A program made the position numbers and the translations under genes. From NCBI RefSeq assembly GCF_026262505.1, contig NC_067205.1, positions 25,115,693 through 25,179,692 of the forward strand: a stretch of DNA of 64,000 bases, written 5' to 3'. Source of the stretch: Trichomonas vaginalis G3. Its lineage: Eukaryota; Parabasalia; Trichomonadida; Trichomonadidae. The notes beneath the pieces were generated by a model. The model saw only the letters and a list, made by a program, of their open reading frames with translations. It did no database searches and was not told the origin of the DNA. Below are positions 10,888 to 20,716 of the stretch, in pieces; the first letter of the stretch is position 1, and every line of letters begins with the position of its first letter.

Positions 10888-11655
10888 ATGATTCTTTCCA
10901 GGCAAGTAGAACCTATTCAGACTTATTCAAAATATAAAGATGAAATTACTATCAATTCATATGGTGATAGAAAAAGGCTAAATAGATACAAATTAGAAAA
11001 ATATTCTGTTTTAGTTAAAAAGTTTCCTCAAGGAGTGGACGATTACAATCTCAAATGCGAGTTCATTGATGGTTTTGAAAAATTTATTGATGAAGACCAC
11101 CCTTTAATAGTCAACATTGATAACGTCGAGAAAATTCATAAATTTGCACTCGAATTACGGATACCATTAATAATGGAGATAACAACACCATTTCTCATCT
11201 TTCTAAAAATAAATTCAGATTGTTTTACTCAATTGAGCTCTGACAACGGTGAGCTCGTTAATAGTGCTTATTCTTTCTTGGCTCATTATTTTCCTTTAAT
11301 TTACTTAACTCCTCAGTTTAAAAATATGACTGAACGACAATTTATTAATTTACTATTATCTGACGATTTCGATTTGAGATATTTAGATTGTTATTTTCGT
11401 GCTCTTGATATGTTGTGCAGTGGATGGAATGATGATCGAATAATTGAAATATTAAAATTGATTTCAAGGAGAGGTAGTATTACAAGAACTACTTACGTAC
11501 AGTCAAAACAAATTACTAATCAAAATAAGTATAAAGACTATTTACCATCCATTATATATTCAGAGCCAGCTGACTTTTCGTATTTATGGGATGAATTTTC
11601 AAATTCTTTCTCTCCAGCAGCATTCACTGAGAAAGAAATCGAATCTTTTTCATGA
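10888..11655 (+). CDS. BTB/BACK-like protein (probable), interrupted by TGA TGA
   Basis: The frame codes for 255 residues from an ATG at 10888. The middle (NVEKIHKFALELRIPLIMEI, then INLLLSDDFDLRYLDCYFRAL) resembles the helical part of BTB-BACK proteins, a large family in trichomonads. The assignment is tentative because the N-terminal BTB sheet is not clear. The frame closes with two consecutive TGA codons (11653-11658). It then stays open in the same register for about 59 more codons, with plausible protein sequence, to a TAA at 11833-11835. The gene may have lost its C-terminus recently. Confidence 0.55.
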   Translation: MILSRQVEPIQTYSKYKDEITINSYGDRKRLNRYKLEKYSVLVKKFPQGVDDYNLKCEFIDGFEKFIDEDHPLIVNIDNVEKIHKFALELRIPLIMEITTPFLIFLKINSDCFTQLSSDNGELVNSAYSFLAHYFPLIYLTPQFKNMTERQFINLLLSDDFDLRYLDCYFRALDMLCSGWNDDRIIEILKLISRRGSITRTTYVQSKQITNQNKYKDYLPSIIYSEPADFSYLWDEFSNSFSPAAFTEKEIESFS

Positions 11656-11658
11656 TGA

Positions 11659-11835
11659 TTTCATGGATTAAAACCAATATTTTTAATTATTGACCATTTC
11701 TGCGATACTAATGTTATTAAGATTGAGGGTTTATATAGCGGATATAATTATCCAGATAAAATTGGGATCGATATTTACAGGATTGATTACATATTCTTGG
11801 AAAAGAATGATGTTATAGCTTCATTTCCTAATTAA
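11659..11835 (+). other. In-frame continuation after the tandem TGA stops
   Basis: These codons follow the double stop in the same frame and read as ordinary protein (HGLKPIFLIIDHFC, then IEGLYSGYNYPDKIGIDIYR) before a TAA. They probably once encoded the C-terminal part of the BTB-like gene. Confidence 0.45.
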
Positions 11836-11963
11836 TAAAGTTATTTGTTGGTGCTTAGATTAATTGTATATAAGCTTTTAAACAACGCGAAGAATTAATA
11901 AAGAATTATGAATTATACGAAAAATATAAACATTTTAGATCTAATATTAAAATAATTATGCCA

Positions 11964-12851
11964 TTAGTTTGACATAAGTCTCTTCCTTCTCTTAGCATTT
12001 AGAGAAAGGATTAAAGAATTGGAAACCATTGCAATAGAAAGTGGTCTGATGATCTTTTTAGTGCCTTTCTCTATCTTTCCTCTAATCGATTTCATTATGT
12101 CTGCAGATGTTGGACGCTTAGCAGGGTCTAAGTTTAGACAATCACGAATTAATTTCTTGAAAAACAAATCTGGAATAATTTCTTCATTGTACCAGCAGTT
12201 TACAATACTTTGGTACATTGCCTGCTTGGAATCTGTGACCCAAGGCCATTTATGCGTCAATAAGTAATATAAAGTTACTCCAAGAGCCCAAATATCCGCA
12301 GCATAAGCATCAAAAGGTTGCTTTGATATGATTTCTGGGGAAAGGAACATAAGAGTGCCAGAATAAGCAGTAGAGTTTTCATCTGGAAGACTTCTTCTTG
12401 CAAGACCAAAATCGCATATTTTAACTCGCCCATTCTGATCGATTAGGAAATTTGATGGTTTGATATCGCCATGTGTAATATGATTTTCGTGGCAGGAATT
12501 TACTGAAGCAGTAAGACCTAAAGCGAGTTGATATATCTTTAAAACTGGTAGTTGATTCATATCTGAGAGAATTTTGTCTATAGAATTGGGGCAATACTCC
12601 ATTAACAAATACACGTATTCTTTGTGATGCCAGTATTTGTAAAGAGTGACAATGCAAGCACTCCTGATTTGAATCATGCAATCGATTTCATTATCATGAA
12701 ACTGCTCGGCAAGCACTCTTTTAAGTGCAAAGTTCATCTGGTATTGGTGTGAGTAGACTTTGTAGATAACACCAAACGATCCGCGACCAATCGTTTCAAC
12801 GTAATCAAAACCATAAGCCTGAAGGAAGGTAATATCAACTGCGTCTATCAT
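11964..12851 (-). CDS. Protein Ser/Thr kinase
   Basis: This is a complete 295-residue kinase domain with no extra domains. Visible motifs are the glycine loop GRGSFG (22-27), the ATP-binding Lys44 in FALKRV, the helix-C Glu55, the catalytic loop HGDIKPSN (127-134, Asp129), DFG (147-149), SPE replacing APE (171-173), and DIWALGV in the F-helix. The catalytic loop has Gly rather than Arg before the Asp, so it is a non-RD kinase and may not need activation-loop phosphorylation. The loop and the surrounding residues suit a Ser/Thr kinase; the subfamily is not clear. An initiator-like TCATA touches the start codon on the minus strand. Confidence 0.93.
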   Translation of the reverse strand: MIDAVDITFLQAYGFDYVETIGRGSFGVIYKVYSHQYQMNFALKRVLAEQFHDNEIDCMIQIRSACIVTLYKYWHHKEYVYLLMEYCPNSIDKILSDMNQLPVLKIYQLALGLTASVNSCHENHITHGDIKPSNFLIDQNGRVKICDFGLARRSLPDENSTAYSGTLMFLSPEIISKQPFDAYAADIWALGVTLYYLLTHKWPWVTDSKQAMYQSIVNCWYNEEIIPDLFFKKLIRDCLNLDPAKRPTSADIMKSIRGKIEKGTKKIIRPLSIAMVSNSLILSLNAKRRKRLMSN

Positions 12852-14951
12852 TATGAAAAATGGTTTTTCTAAGAAAAAAAAATTGAATAAATTAAAGGGA
12901 AAAAATGAGGGAACAAAATGAGAAAAATTATAGTAGAATATAAGAACTTGAATTTGATTTTATTGAAATTTTTTGAATAAATATTTTTTGAAGGGAAAAG
13001 ATGTTTTGAATAGAAAATACAAAAAAAGTGAAGATATTAGCAATATTTATTTGTAGGATATAGAATGAGTAATAAAAATTTGGGAAACATTGAAAAACAA
13101 ATTTCTGTGGATATTTGGAAAGAATTCTCAAAATATTGAATGAAATTCAAATTGATGAAAAGTAATTATTAAAGTAGATAATTATCAATACAATGTGAAT
13201 CCGTGAGATAACTAATTGGCTGGTGACTTTTAACCGTGAAAATTGAATAAATTCAAAATAAATATTGCTAATAAGTTGATTACGGGAAATATTTCATTAA
13301 ACGAAAAGTCATCTTATGATTTTTCTAAATTTTCTAAATTAAGTTTTAATCGTTCAAAATAAAATTTGAATTAAATATCATAATAATATGATCAATTTAA
13401 TAATTAATAAAGAAATATCAGCAATTTTTATCGTCTAATTGAATCAATAAATATCTTATCAATCTGTATAAAATAGCTTCAACATTTAAAATATTATAAC
13501 TGATTTTACTATGAAAATGAAATTGAATGGAATATTTTTTTCAACAAACAAATCAAATATTTGGTATATTTCGACTTATTCCTAGCGTACATTTAGAGTT
13601 ATTTCATATCATAATTTTTCTGATATTCTTTCACAAAATTTTGAATAACTGTTTTAATAATTCTGGTTTCAAAATAAACTATGGCGAAATTTGGGTCGAA
13701 GATTATATAGCCTGCATTTATTTTATATAACAACATAGAAAATGTATATAATTCCTTATATATATCATGAAAAGACTCTTTTATAATAATAATGCGTAAA
13801 ATATTCAGCAAATTGAACATGATTCTATAATAAACTAACACAGACTAATCAATATTAAATTTCATTTCATATAAAATGTTTAGGTTTTTCTTGCTAATTA
13901 TAGTTATCCATAATGCGTACTTTTTATCTATCTAAGATAATACTTTTTCAAAAAGAAATTTTAAAAAAAAATCTTTTAATCTTGTTGTTTATAACCATTT
14001 TTACTTGCCAAATCCATGAATAGTATCTAACAATGAATGGAAACTGTTTTATTTGGCATGGTATTAAATTTGAAGCTTTTGATTCTAAAAAGTATGTTAT
14101 TACTGAATTAAAGATAATAAATTAATTATTGACTGTTTACTTTGATAATAATTAACGTATAAATAATAATAATAATAATAATTCTCATTAAAAAAAGCAA
14201 AGATCATGTCTGGACATTTCTTTTAATATTAATATTTCATGGAATATGACAAATGTATAGAGTATATATTAAAAGCAGTATAATATTAAATTGATATGAA
14301 AAATCATATTAATGAGTTGACTGGATACAAAAATACGATTTTCATGCTATCTACTGGCAGTTATTCCTAGAAATGGCCAGTTATTAGAATAAATATAATG
14401 AAAAGATAAATATCTATTATTTTAAATGTAATTTTGGTATGAAAGAGCTTAAATTTATATGGATTTAGTGATATGAATATTGTTAACTGTTATTTATTAC
14501 AAATTTGGAAAGAAAAATTATAAAAATTGAAGAAAAAATTAAAACAATAAGTGTCAAACATTTATTATTAACTGATAATAAAATGTATCTTATTTTGATT
14601 GTGTCTAATTGACTCTGTTTTGGATTTTAAAGAAAATTGAAATGAACTTCATGTATTCAAACAGAAATATGATTTTCATTAATTTGAATTATTGTTAAGT
14701 ACAAATGATACAAAAATAGGTAGATCGGGAAGATGAGGGAAAATTGAAAGTAAATTTTTCAATGTGAAAAAACATCGGTAGAAAAATATGTATAATAAGC
14801 ATATTTAAAGCATAATAATTTCTCGATTTCATAGGATGGAAAAATTATTAAGAGAGCTCTCTCAAAATTACTTCCGCTACAAACGTATTTCAATGAAAAA
14901 TTGAGAATAATTTGAAAATTGATATATGACTGGTCGATTTTTTTATTCACA
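12852..14951. other. Long gene-free stretch
   Basis: About 2.1 kb of very AT-rich sequence between the divergently arranged kinase and malic enzyme genes. It holds a short AAT microsatellite near 14163-14181 and many homopolymer runs. The small open frames in it are AT-skewed and unconvincing. Confidence 0.55.
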
Positions 14952-14958
14952 TCACTTT
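14952..14958 (+). promoter_or_regulatory. Initiator-like element of the malic enzyme gene (TCACTTT)
   Basis: TCACTTT fits the trichomonad initiator pattern TCA(C/T)T(T/A). Its A lies 15 bases before the ATG, the usual short 5' leader for this group. Assignment is by pattern only. Confidence 0.6.
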
Positions 14959-14968
14959 CGAATTAGGA

Positions 14969-16669
14969 ATGCTCACATCTGTTAGCCTCCCAGTCCGCAA
15001 CATCTGCCGCAGCAAGCTCCCAGTCGCCAAGACCGGCATGACCCTCCTTCAAGATGGAGATCTCTCTAAGGGCACAGCTTTCACAAAGGAAGAACGTGAT
15101 CGCCTTAACCTTCGCGGTCTCCTCCCATACAAGGTCTTCACAAAGGATGAACAAGCTGCTCGTATCCGCCGCCAGTTCGAATTAATGCCAACACCACTCC
15201 TCAAGTACATCTTCCTCGCCAACGAGCGTGAGAAAAACTCACAGTCCTTCTGGAGATTCCTCTTCACACACCCACCAGAGGAGACAATGCCAGTTCTCTA
15301 CACACCAACTGTCGGTGAAGCCTGCCAGAAGTGGGCTACACACCGCCAGTCATACCGTGGCATCTACATCACACCAGAAGATTCTGGCAAGATCAAGGAC
15401 ATCCTCCACAACTACCCACGCCAGGACATCCGCTGCATTGTCGTTACAGATGCTGGCCGTATTCTCGGTCTCGGTGATCTCGGTGCTTCCGGCCTTGGTA
15501 TCCCAGTCGGCAAGCTTATGCTTTACACACTCATCGGTCAGGTTAACCCAGACCAGACACTTCCAGTCCAGTTAGATATGGGTACAGACCGCAAGGAAAT
15601 CCTCGCCGACCCACTCTACCACGGCTGGCGCCATCCAAGAATACGTGGCCCAGCTCACACAAAGTTTGTTGAAGAATTCGTCGCTGCTGTCAAGGAAGTC
15701 TTTGGCGAGACATGCCTTGTCCAGTTCGAAGACTTCGAAATGGAAACAGCCTTCACACTCCTCGACCACTTCCGCTGGCGCTGCAACTGCTTCAACGATG
15801 ATATCGAAGGCACAGCTGCCGTCGCTGCTGCTACACTCGCTTCCGCTACACACATGGAAGGCGTTCCAGATCTCAAGAACCAGAAGATCATCTTCATTGG
15901 CGCTGGCTCTGCTGCTACAGGCATTGCTAACCTCATCGTTGATATGGCTGTTTCCCGCGGTGGCATCACAAAGGAACAGGCTTACAAGAACATCATCATG
16001 TTCGATCACAAGGGTATGGTCCATGCTGGCCGTAAGGATCTCTACGACTTCAACAAGCCATACATGCACAACATGGAAGTCTACGGCTCCGTCCTTGAGG
16101 GTGTCAAGAAGTTCAAGGCTACATGCGTCATCGGCGTTTCTGGTGTTCCAGGACTCATCACAAAGGAAATCGTCCAGGCTGCATGCGCTAACTGCGAGCG
16201 CCCAGTCATCATGCCACTTTCCAACCCAACAGTCAAGGCTGAAGCTAAGCCACACGATGTCTACCAGTGGTCCAATGGCAAGGCCCTCTGCGCTACAGGC
16301 TCTCCATTCCCAGTTGAGACAGTCAACGGCAAGAAGACAATCACAGCCCAGGCTAACAACTCCTGGATCTTCCCAGCTGTCGGCTACGCCCTCGTAACAA
16401 CACGCGCTCGCCACTGCCCAGGCAAGGTCTTCGAAGTTGCTGCTGAATCCCTTGCTTCCCTTGTTAAGAAGGAAGACCACGATATGGGCAACCTTCTCCC
16501 ACCACTCAACAAGATCCGTGACTACTCATTCGGCATCGCCCTCGATGTTGCCAAGTTCCTCATCAAGGAGGACCTTGCTACAGCTGTCCCACCAAAGGGC
16601 ACAGAACTCAAGGACTGGCTCAAGGCTCAGCTCTTCGATCCACAGGCTGAATACGAACAACTCTACTAA
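14969..16669 (+). CDS. Hydrogenosomal malic enzyme
   Basis: The protein (566 residues) oxidatively decarboxylates malate to pyruvate with reduction of NAD(P). In trichomonad hydrogenosomes this feeds pyruvate:ferredoxin oxidoreductase and the NADH dehydrogenase module. The first ~20 residues (MLTSVSLPVRNICRSK) form a Ser/Arg-rich organelle presequence. The family signatures are YTPTVGEACQKW, LGLGDLGASGLGIPVGK, the metal-binding FEDF and CFNDDIEGT (~residue 274), and the nucleotide-binding GAGSAATGI (~311). Length matches the family. Codons end mostly in C or G, unlike all neighbours, giving a GC-rich island and long shadow frames on the opposite strand. This is the mark of a very highly expressed gene. 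TCACTTT precedes the start. Confidence 0.96.
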   Translation: MLTSVSLPVRNICRSKLPVAKTGMTLLQDGDLSKGTAFTKEERDRLNLRGLLPYKVFTKDEQAARIRRQFELMPTPLLKYIFLANEREKNSQSFWRFLFTHPPEETMPVLYTPTVGEACQKWATHRQSYRGIYITPEDSGKIKDILHNYPRQDIRCIVVTDAGRILGLGDLGASGLGIPVGKLMLYTLIGQVNPDQTLPVQLDMGTDRKEILADPLYHGWRHPRIRGPAHTKFVEEFVAAVKEVFGETCLVQFEDFEMETAFTLLDHFRWRCNCFNDDIEGTAAVAAATLASATHMEGVPDLKNQKIIFIGAGSAATGIANLIVDMAVSRGGITKEQAYKNIIMFDHKGMVHAGRKDLYDFNKPYMHNMEVYGSVLEGVKKFKATCVIGVSGVPGLITKEIVQAACANCERPVIMPLSNPTVKAEAKPHDVYQWSNGKALCATGSPFPVETVNGKKTITAQANNSWIFPAVGYALVTTRARHCPGKVFEVAAESLASLVKKEDHDMGNLLPPLNKIRDYSFGIALDVAKFLIKEDLATAVPPKGTELKDWLKAQLFDPQAEYEQLY

Positions 16670-18388
16670 GCATTTTATTAAAAAGCTCTCTTATTTTGTT
16701 AATTTTGAAATTATTTTCTATCTTAAAGAATGAGTAGAACTATTGTTTAACAATGCCGAATACAGCATTGTCGAAGAAAACCATAAGTCAACTAGTTAGT
16801 AAAACAAGTTTTAAAAACTAATATGAGGATAAAATATTTAAAAACCTAATTATTACTCTTCTCATCATAATAACTTACAAATATGACTCATTGCTGTTCA
16901 TATAGCAATTCATTAATTTCAAAATTGAATATTTTTTGGTTTGAAATTTGTTTATGAAAATATATTTTTTGAATCATCTTGGAAATCATCATTTTATATG
17001 ATCTGAAATTAAATTAAAGCATTCATTCTGCTCTAAGACACACTTGAAAATTCCAAGAAAAATTCAAAAAATGAAAAATGTTTTTAAAAAATAAGAATTT
17101 TCATTGAATCTATTAGATTTTGAATTTTTTTGAAAAGCTGACATGTAGTAATATTGTTAAAATTTTGATTATGAATCTTATTTTAGTGCAAAAAATTAAT
17201 AATTTTTAATTAAAAAAAATATTTTTATTCTTCAATTTAAAGAAGCCAGCATCTCAAAAATTATGAAAAAATGATATTTGCAATACAATTCTCTATAATT
17301 TAATAATGATAAAATTTTAACAACAACAATTAAATAGAATAACAATATCTTAGTGTATTCGTAAATATCTCGTAATGGATACTGTATAGGATGTTAAACA
17401 TATATGAGTTGAGTTTTCAATTTTCAATTTAAAATGAATTTGACGAAATCAGAGTAATTGTTTAGAAATTGAATACCGTTTAGTAACAGATGATAAATTA
17501 CTTCTGTAAAATTGCACAATAGTAACGGTATATTGCAAATAAATCTCGAGACAAAAATTGTCTCAGTCGATTTGATGTACGTTTCAACTGTGTATTTGTT
17601 ACTTGAAATTGATTAAATGTATCTGAGTTTTTAAGAAAAATTATGGTTGGATACTGTCGAATTGAAATTTGATTTTCTAATGTATGTTTCTGTATACGTA
17701 ATTTATGATCTGAGTTATTTTAGAAGCTTCCATATTACTAGGGATATCTAGAAATGAGGCTTATTGAAATTGCAAAATATAATCATATTATGGATGGTTA
17801 ATCCGAGTAAATGTCCATCGACAAAGTATAAGTGGCTATGTTCTATTGCTCTGTCCCAATGAAAGCTTGCTTGATCAAATACATAGGGACATTAGAGGTT
17901 TATAATTGGCCTACTACTACTACAAAAAATAATAATAATAATAAAACATATATGAGTCCTAATAGATAGTGCTCTGCTAGATCCATTTTAACATTTGAAT
18001 GAGAAAATTTTATGATATCAGATCATCAATTTCCAATATTTAGAGGTAGTATTCACAAGAATAAATAACACAAACATATGCAATAGAAAAAACTAATACT
18101 GGTCGCTCATAAACGACCACTTTAAATTATGCATGTTATCATCATCAATTTCAATAAACTTTCTTCACAATTTTCAAATATCTTTGAAAAAATAAAAAAC
18201 AGATATTTTCTATCGCAGCGATCTTTTTGAAAATAAGAATTCTGAAAATTTGAGACTATTTTCAAATAAAATTTAGCGTTCAACAGTTTGATTGAACTAC
18301 GACAAATAAGTTATCCGGAACCACACAGTATTAGCATGCATCTAATTAAAAATTGTCGGCATTTTCATAAAAAAAAATTGCAGATTCA
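16670..18388. other. Long gene-free stretch
   Basis: About 1.7 kb of AT-rich DNA after the malic enzyme. It holds small hairpins (ACAATGC/GCATTGT at about 16749-16771; GAGACAA/TTGTCTC near 17549; TGGTCG/CGACCA near 18100) and an AAT run near 17930. I see no gene. Confidence 0.55.
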
Positions 18389-19291
18389 ATGAGACAGCCA
18401 CCTCCCAACTGGGCTATTGGCAATTCGTTCAATAACAAAATCAGCCTGATGGGTGGTATCTTATCAATGATAGTTGTATTGAAGGTAATAGAGCAAGATA
18501 TAATTTTATTTATAATCGCGTTAGTGCTGATGATATTTTACTCCATTATTGAAACCAAACTCGTTGATATAATGGAAAAAATGACGAACTCAAGCTCATT
18601 TTACTTCGAAACTCCTTACTTTTTAATACCATGGGGTCTAGTAATGCTATTATTATCTCTTGCAGGCTTAATAGTATATCACTTCCACAAACAAAAAGAC
18701 TACAATCTCTTTCTAACATATATCGCTTCATTAGACGTCTCTTTAATAATATTTTGTATCGCGACTTCGCTCAAATGCTTTTTAGTTGGAACGAAAATGG
18801 TTAGCTTCAAATATATACGACGTGGCTTTTTCGGAGTTTTTGAAAGATTCTTTGTTTTACTTCGTGGCGTATTATGTACATTTCGCTGGCTCTGCTATTT
18901 CTCAAATATTTGGCCAATTCCTACTTTGATGAATTTTATTGCCAGGCCTAAAACTACGAGCTGTTACATTTATATTGTTATGAAATGCATTCTTCTACTT
19001 TGGCTGCTTTGGGATCTCGCATTTTCCATACAAAAGTATAGGGTCAACTCTATAGTAGCAGTTAAAGCCGCAGATCCCGAAAAGGTTGTTAATGAATGCG
19101 TAATTTGCCTTAATATGCCAGTAGAACCTGTTCAACTTAGTTGCTCACACATATTTTGTTACGAATGTGCCATTAGATGGCTTTCTCTCCACCCAACTTG
19201 CCCGATGTGTGCTCAACCGATTGCTGAACAAAAATATATAGAATTTAGCGACGGGCATATTCCTCTTGCTGCTCTTTTAAGCGCATATTAG
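18389..19291 (+). CDS. Multipass membrane RING-finger E3 ligase, RNFT-like
   Basis: The protein has 300 residues. Residues ~20-225 contain several hydrophobic helices (for example VLKVIEQDIILFIIALVLMI and LVMLLLSLAGLIVY). A C-terminal C3HC4 RING spans about residues 237-278, with CVICLN, SHIFCYEC and CPMC. A polytopic N-terminal part plus a RING right at the C-terminus, ending in a short hydrophobic tail, is the layout of RNFT1/2-type ubiquitin ligases, which act at the endoplasmic reticulum. By analogy it would ubiquitinate membrane-associated substrates. Start: first ATG of the frame, in AGATTCAATG. Confidence 0.82.
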   Translation: MRQPPPNWAIGNSFNNKISLMGGILSMIVVLKVIEQDIILFIIALVLMIFYSIIETKLVDIMEKMTNSSSFYFETPYFLIPWGLVMLLLSLAGLIVYHFHKQKDYNLFLTYIASLDVSLIIFCIATSLKCFLVGTKMVSFKYIRRGFFGVFERFFVLLRGVLCTFRWLCYFSNIWPIPTLMNFIARPKTTSCYIYIVMKCILLLWLLWDLAFSIQKYRVNSIVAVKAADPEKVVNECVICLNMPVEPVQLSCSHIFCYECAIRWLSLHPTCPMCAQPIAEQKYIEFSDGHIPLAALLSAY

Positions 19292-19545
19292 AATATATAT
19301 TAATATTATTTTTATATACAAATAATAAAACTTTCTGTTAGTTTCTTTTAATATATAACATATATTTTTTTTTCTCATTATCATAATATTTTTTTTAAAT
19401 GAGTTCCAAATGAAATTTTTTTTTGAATTGTCAATTTCATAAATACATAAGGTGCACACTAGGTGATATGACATAAAATATAGCTATCCTCTGTATATAA
19501 AATTGAAATAATAAAGTTGGAAAAAATAAATACAAACAAAATTTA

Positions 19546-20475
19546 TTATTCTGAAGAAGCCAAGCTTTCAACTGACAAAGTTCCGTAATGATAATGGGAT
19601 GAAAGATTTTCTGCGGCGGAAAGGTACAGATCTTGTTCAGATTCAGTAAAAATGCACTGTTTTCCGATCATTATCATCGTTAACAACATAAGTATCGCTA
19701 AGCAAACGAGAGACAAAATTGCAGTCCGCTCTGAAAACCATCTTCTGCTGTCGTCGCAAATCGGTGGAATAAACTTTGGAATGTAAAATCCATATTCAGC
19801 TCTACGTGGCTCATCACCATCACTTCTGATCTTGATTTTGGCCCATCTTGGTGGATTGAAGTCATCTGCAACTAATCTGAAGAAAACTGGCTTTGTGGCA
19901 TCTGTCGAAATATGCAAGGAGCTATTCCCTGATATGGAACTAAACTCAGTGTAGTTATAATAAATATAAAGTTGATCTTCGTTATCATCTGATTCCATTT
20001 CAAGAGATATATTTAGATGACCTTTTGTAGACCAAACCATACATTTGTCGTCGAATATTTGCAGTTTTTTGAATCCTGAATCGTTTTGTGAAAGAATTAT
20101 TTCATCTTGAAGCTTTGTGGAGAAATAAACTCCATCTGCGCATGATCCAGGAAAGGATATTGATGAAAAAGAGATGTTGCCACCTGTTGGCGTCTTTATC
20201 ATTGCTGTATAATTATATTTGTCAATAATTTGATAAAAAGGTAAAAATCGAAGTTGAGAACTTTCTTCGGCGCTTCCATCTTCATCAATGGATCCATAAT
20301 AGACAGTATCATTGTTATATTGACTAAATACTATATAAGTCGGATAATATAAAGGTTTTATACAAAGAGTATCATCATCCTCGGTTGTAATAGTGTATTG
20401 TTTTGATCCAATCGGCGTTTCTCTTATACGTGAACAATCTTTTATTGAATAAAATATGAAAAATAATAAATTCAT
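19546..20475 (-). CDS. Type I membrane protein, unrecognised
   Basis: The protein has 309 residues. It starts with a short hydrophobic signal segment (MNLLFFIFYSIKDC). A beta-rich extracellular part with potential N-glycosylation sites (NDT, NYT, NDS, NIS, NSS) follows. One transmembrane helix is near residue 255 (TAILSLVCLAILMLLTMIMI). The cytoplasmic tail of about 35 residues is rich in Ser, Glu and Tyr. No adhesion or enzyme domain can be named. It sits tail-to-tail with the RING ligase gene. A TCATTTTTT initiator-like motif lies next to the ATG on the minus strand. Confidence 0.8.
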   Translation of the reverse strand: MNLLFFIFYSIKDCSRIRETPIGSKQYTITTEDDDTLCIKPLYYPTYIVFSQYNNDTVYYGSIDEDGSAEESSQLRFLPFYQIIDKYNYTAMIKTPTGGNISFSSISFPGSCADGVYFSTKLQDEIILSQNDSGFKKLQIFDDKCMVWSTKGHLNISLEMESDDNEDQLYIYYNYTEFSSISGNSSLHISTDATKPVFFRLVADDFNPPRWAKIKIRSDGDEPRRAEYGFYIPKFIPPICDDSRRWFSERTAILSLVCLAILMLLTMIMIGKQCIFTESEQDLYLSAAENLSSHYHYGTLSVESLASSE

Positions 20476-20484
20476 AAAAAATGA
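20476..20484 (-). promoter_or_regulatory. Initiator-like element (TCATTTTTT) of the type I membrane protein gene
   Basis: On the minus strand TCATTTTTT immediately precedes the ATG. It fits the trichomonad initiator pattern, giving a leader of only a few bases. Assigned by pattern alone. Confidence 0.45.
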
Positions 20485-20716
20485 TAAATTTTGGGGTCCA
20501 CCCTAAAATATTTAGAACGTCACTTTTTGAATGATATTATTTTTGAACTACCTATATGTATTTTCTAAGATAAATAATGAGAAGAAGCCGTATTTTTCCT
20601 TTCTCTACAAGATTTTTCATCTACATGACTACATTCATGATTGATTTTTCATTTTATATATATATAAAAAATACTAACATTATTTTTACTAACAAATAAC
20701 AAAATAAAGAACAAAG

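Noticed and set aside
14163..14181. AAT microsatellite as a functional element
   Set aside because: A simple slippage repeat common in AT-rich DNA; the similar run near 17930 shows it is not locus-specific.
15572..16480. 302-codon open frame antisense to the malic enzyme, plus other long frames over the same gene
   Set aside because: These come from the strong GC-ending codon bias of the malic enzyme; translations are Ser/Arg- or Cys/Val-rich and resemble no protein.
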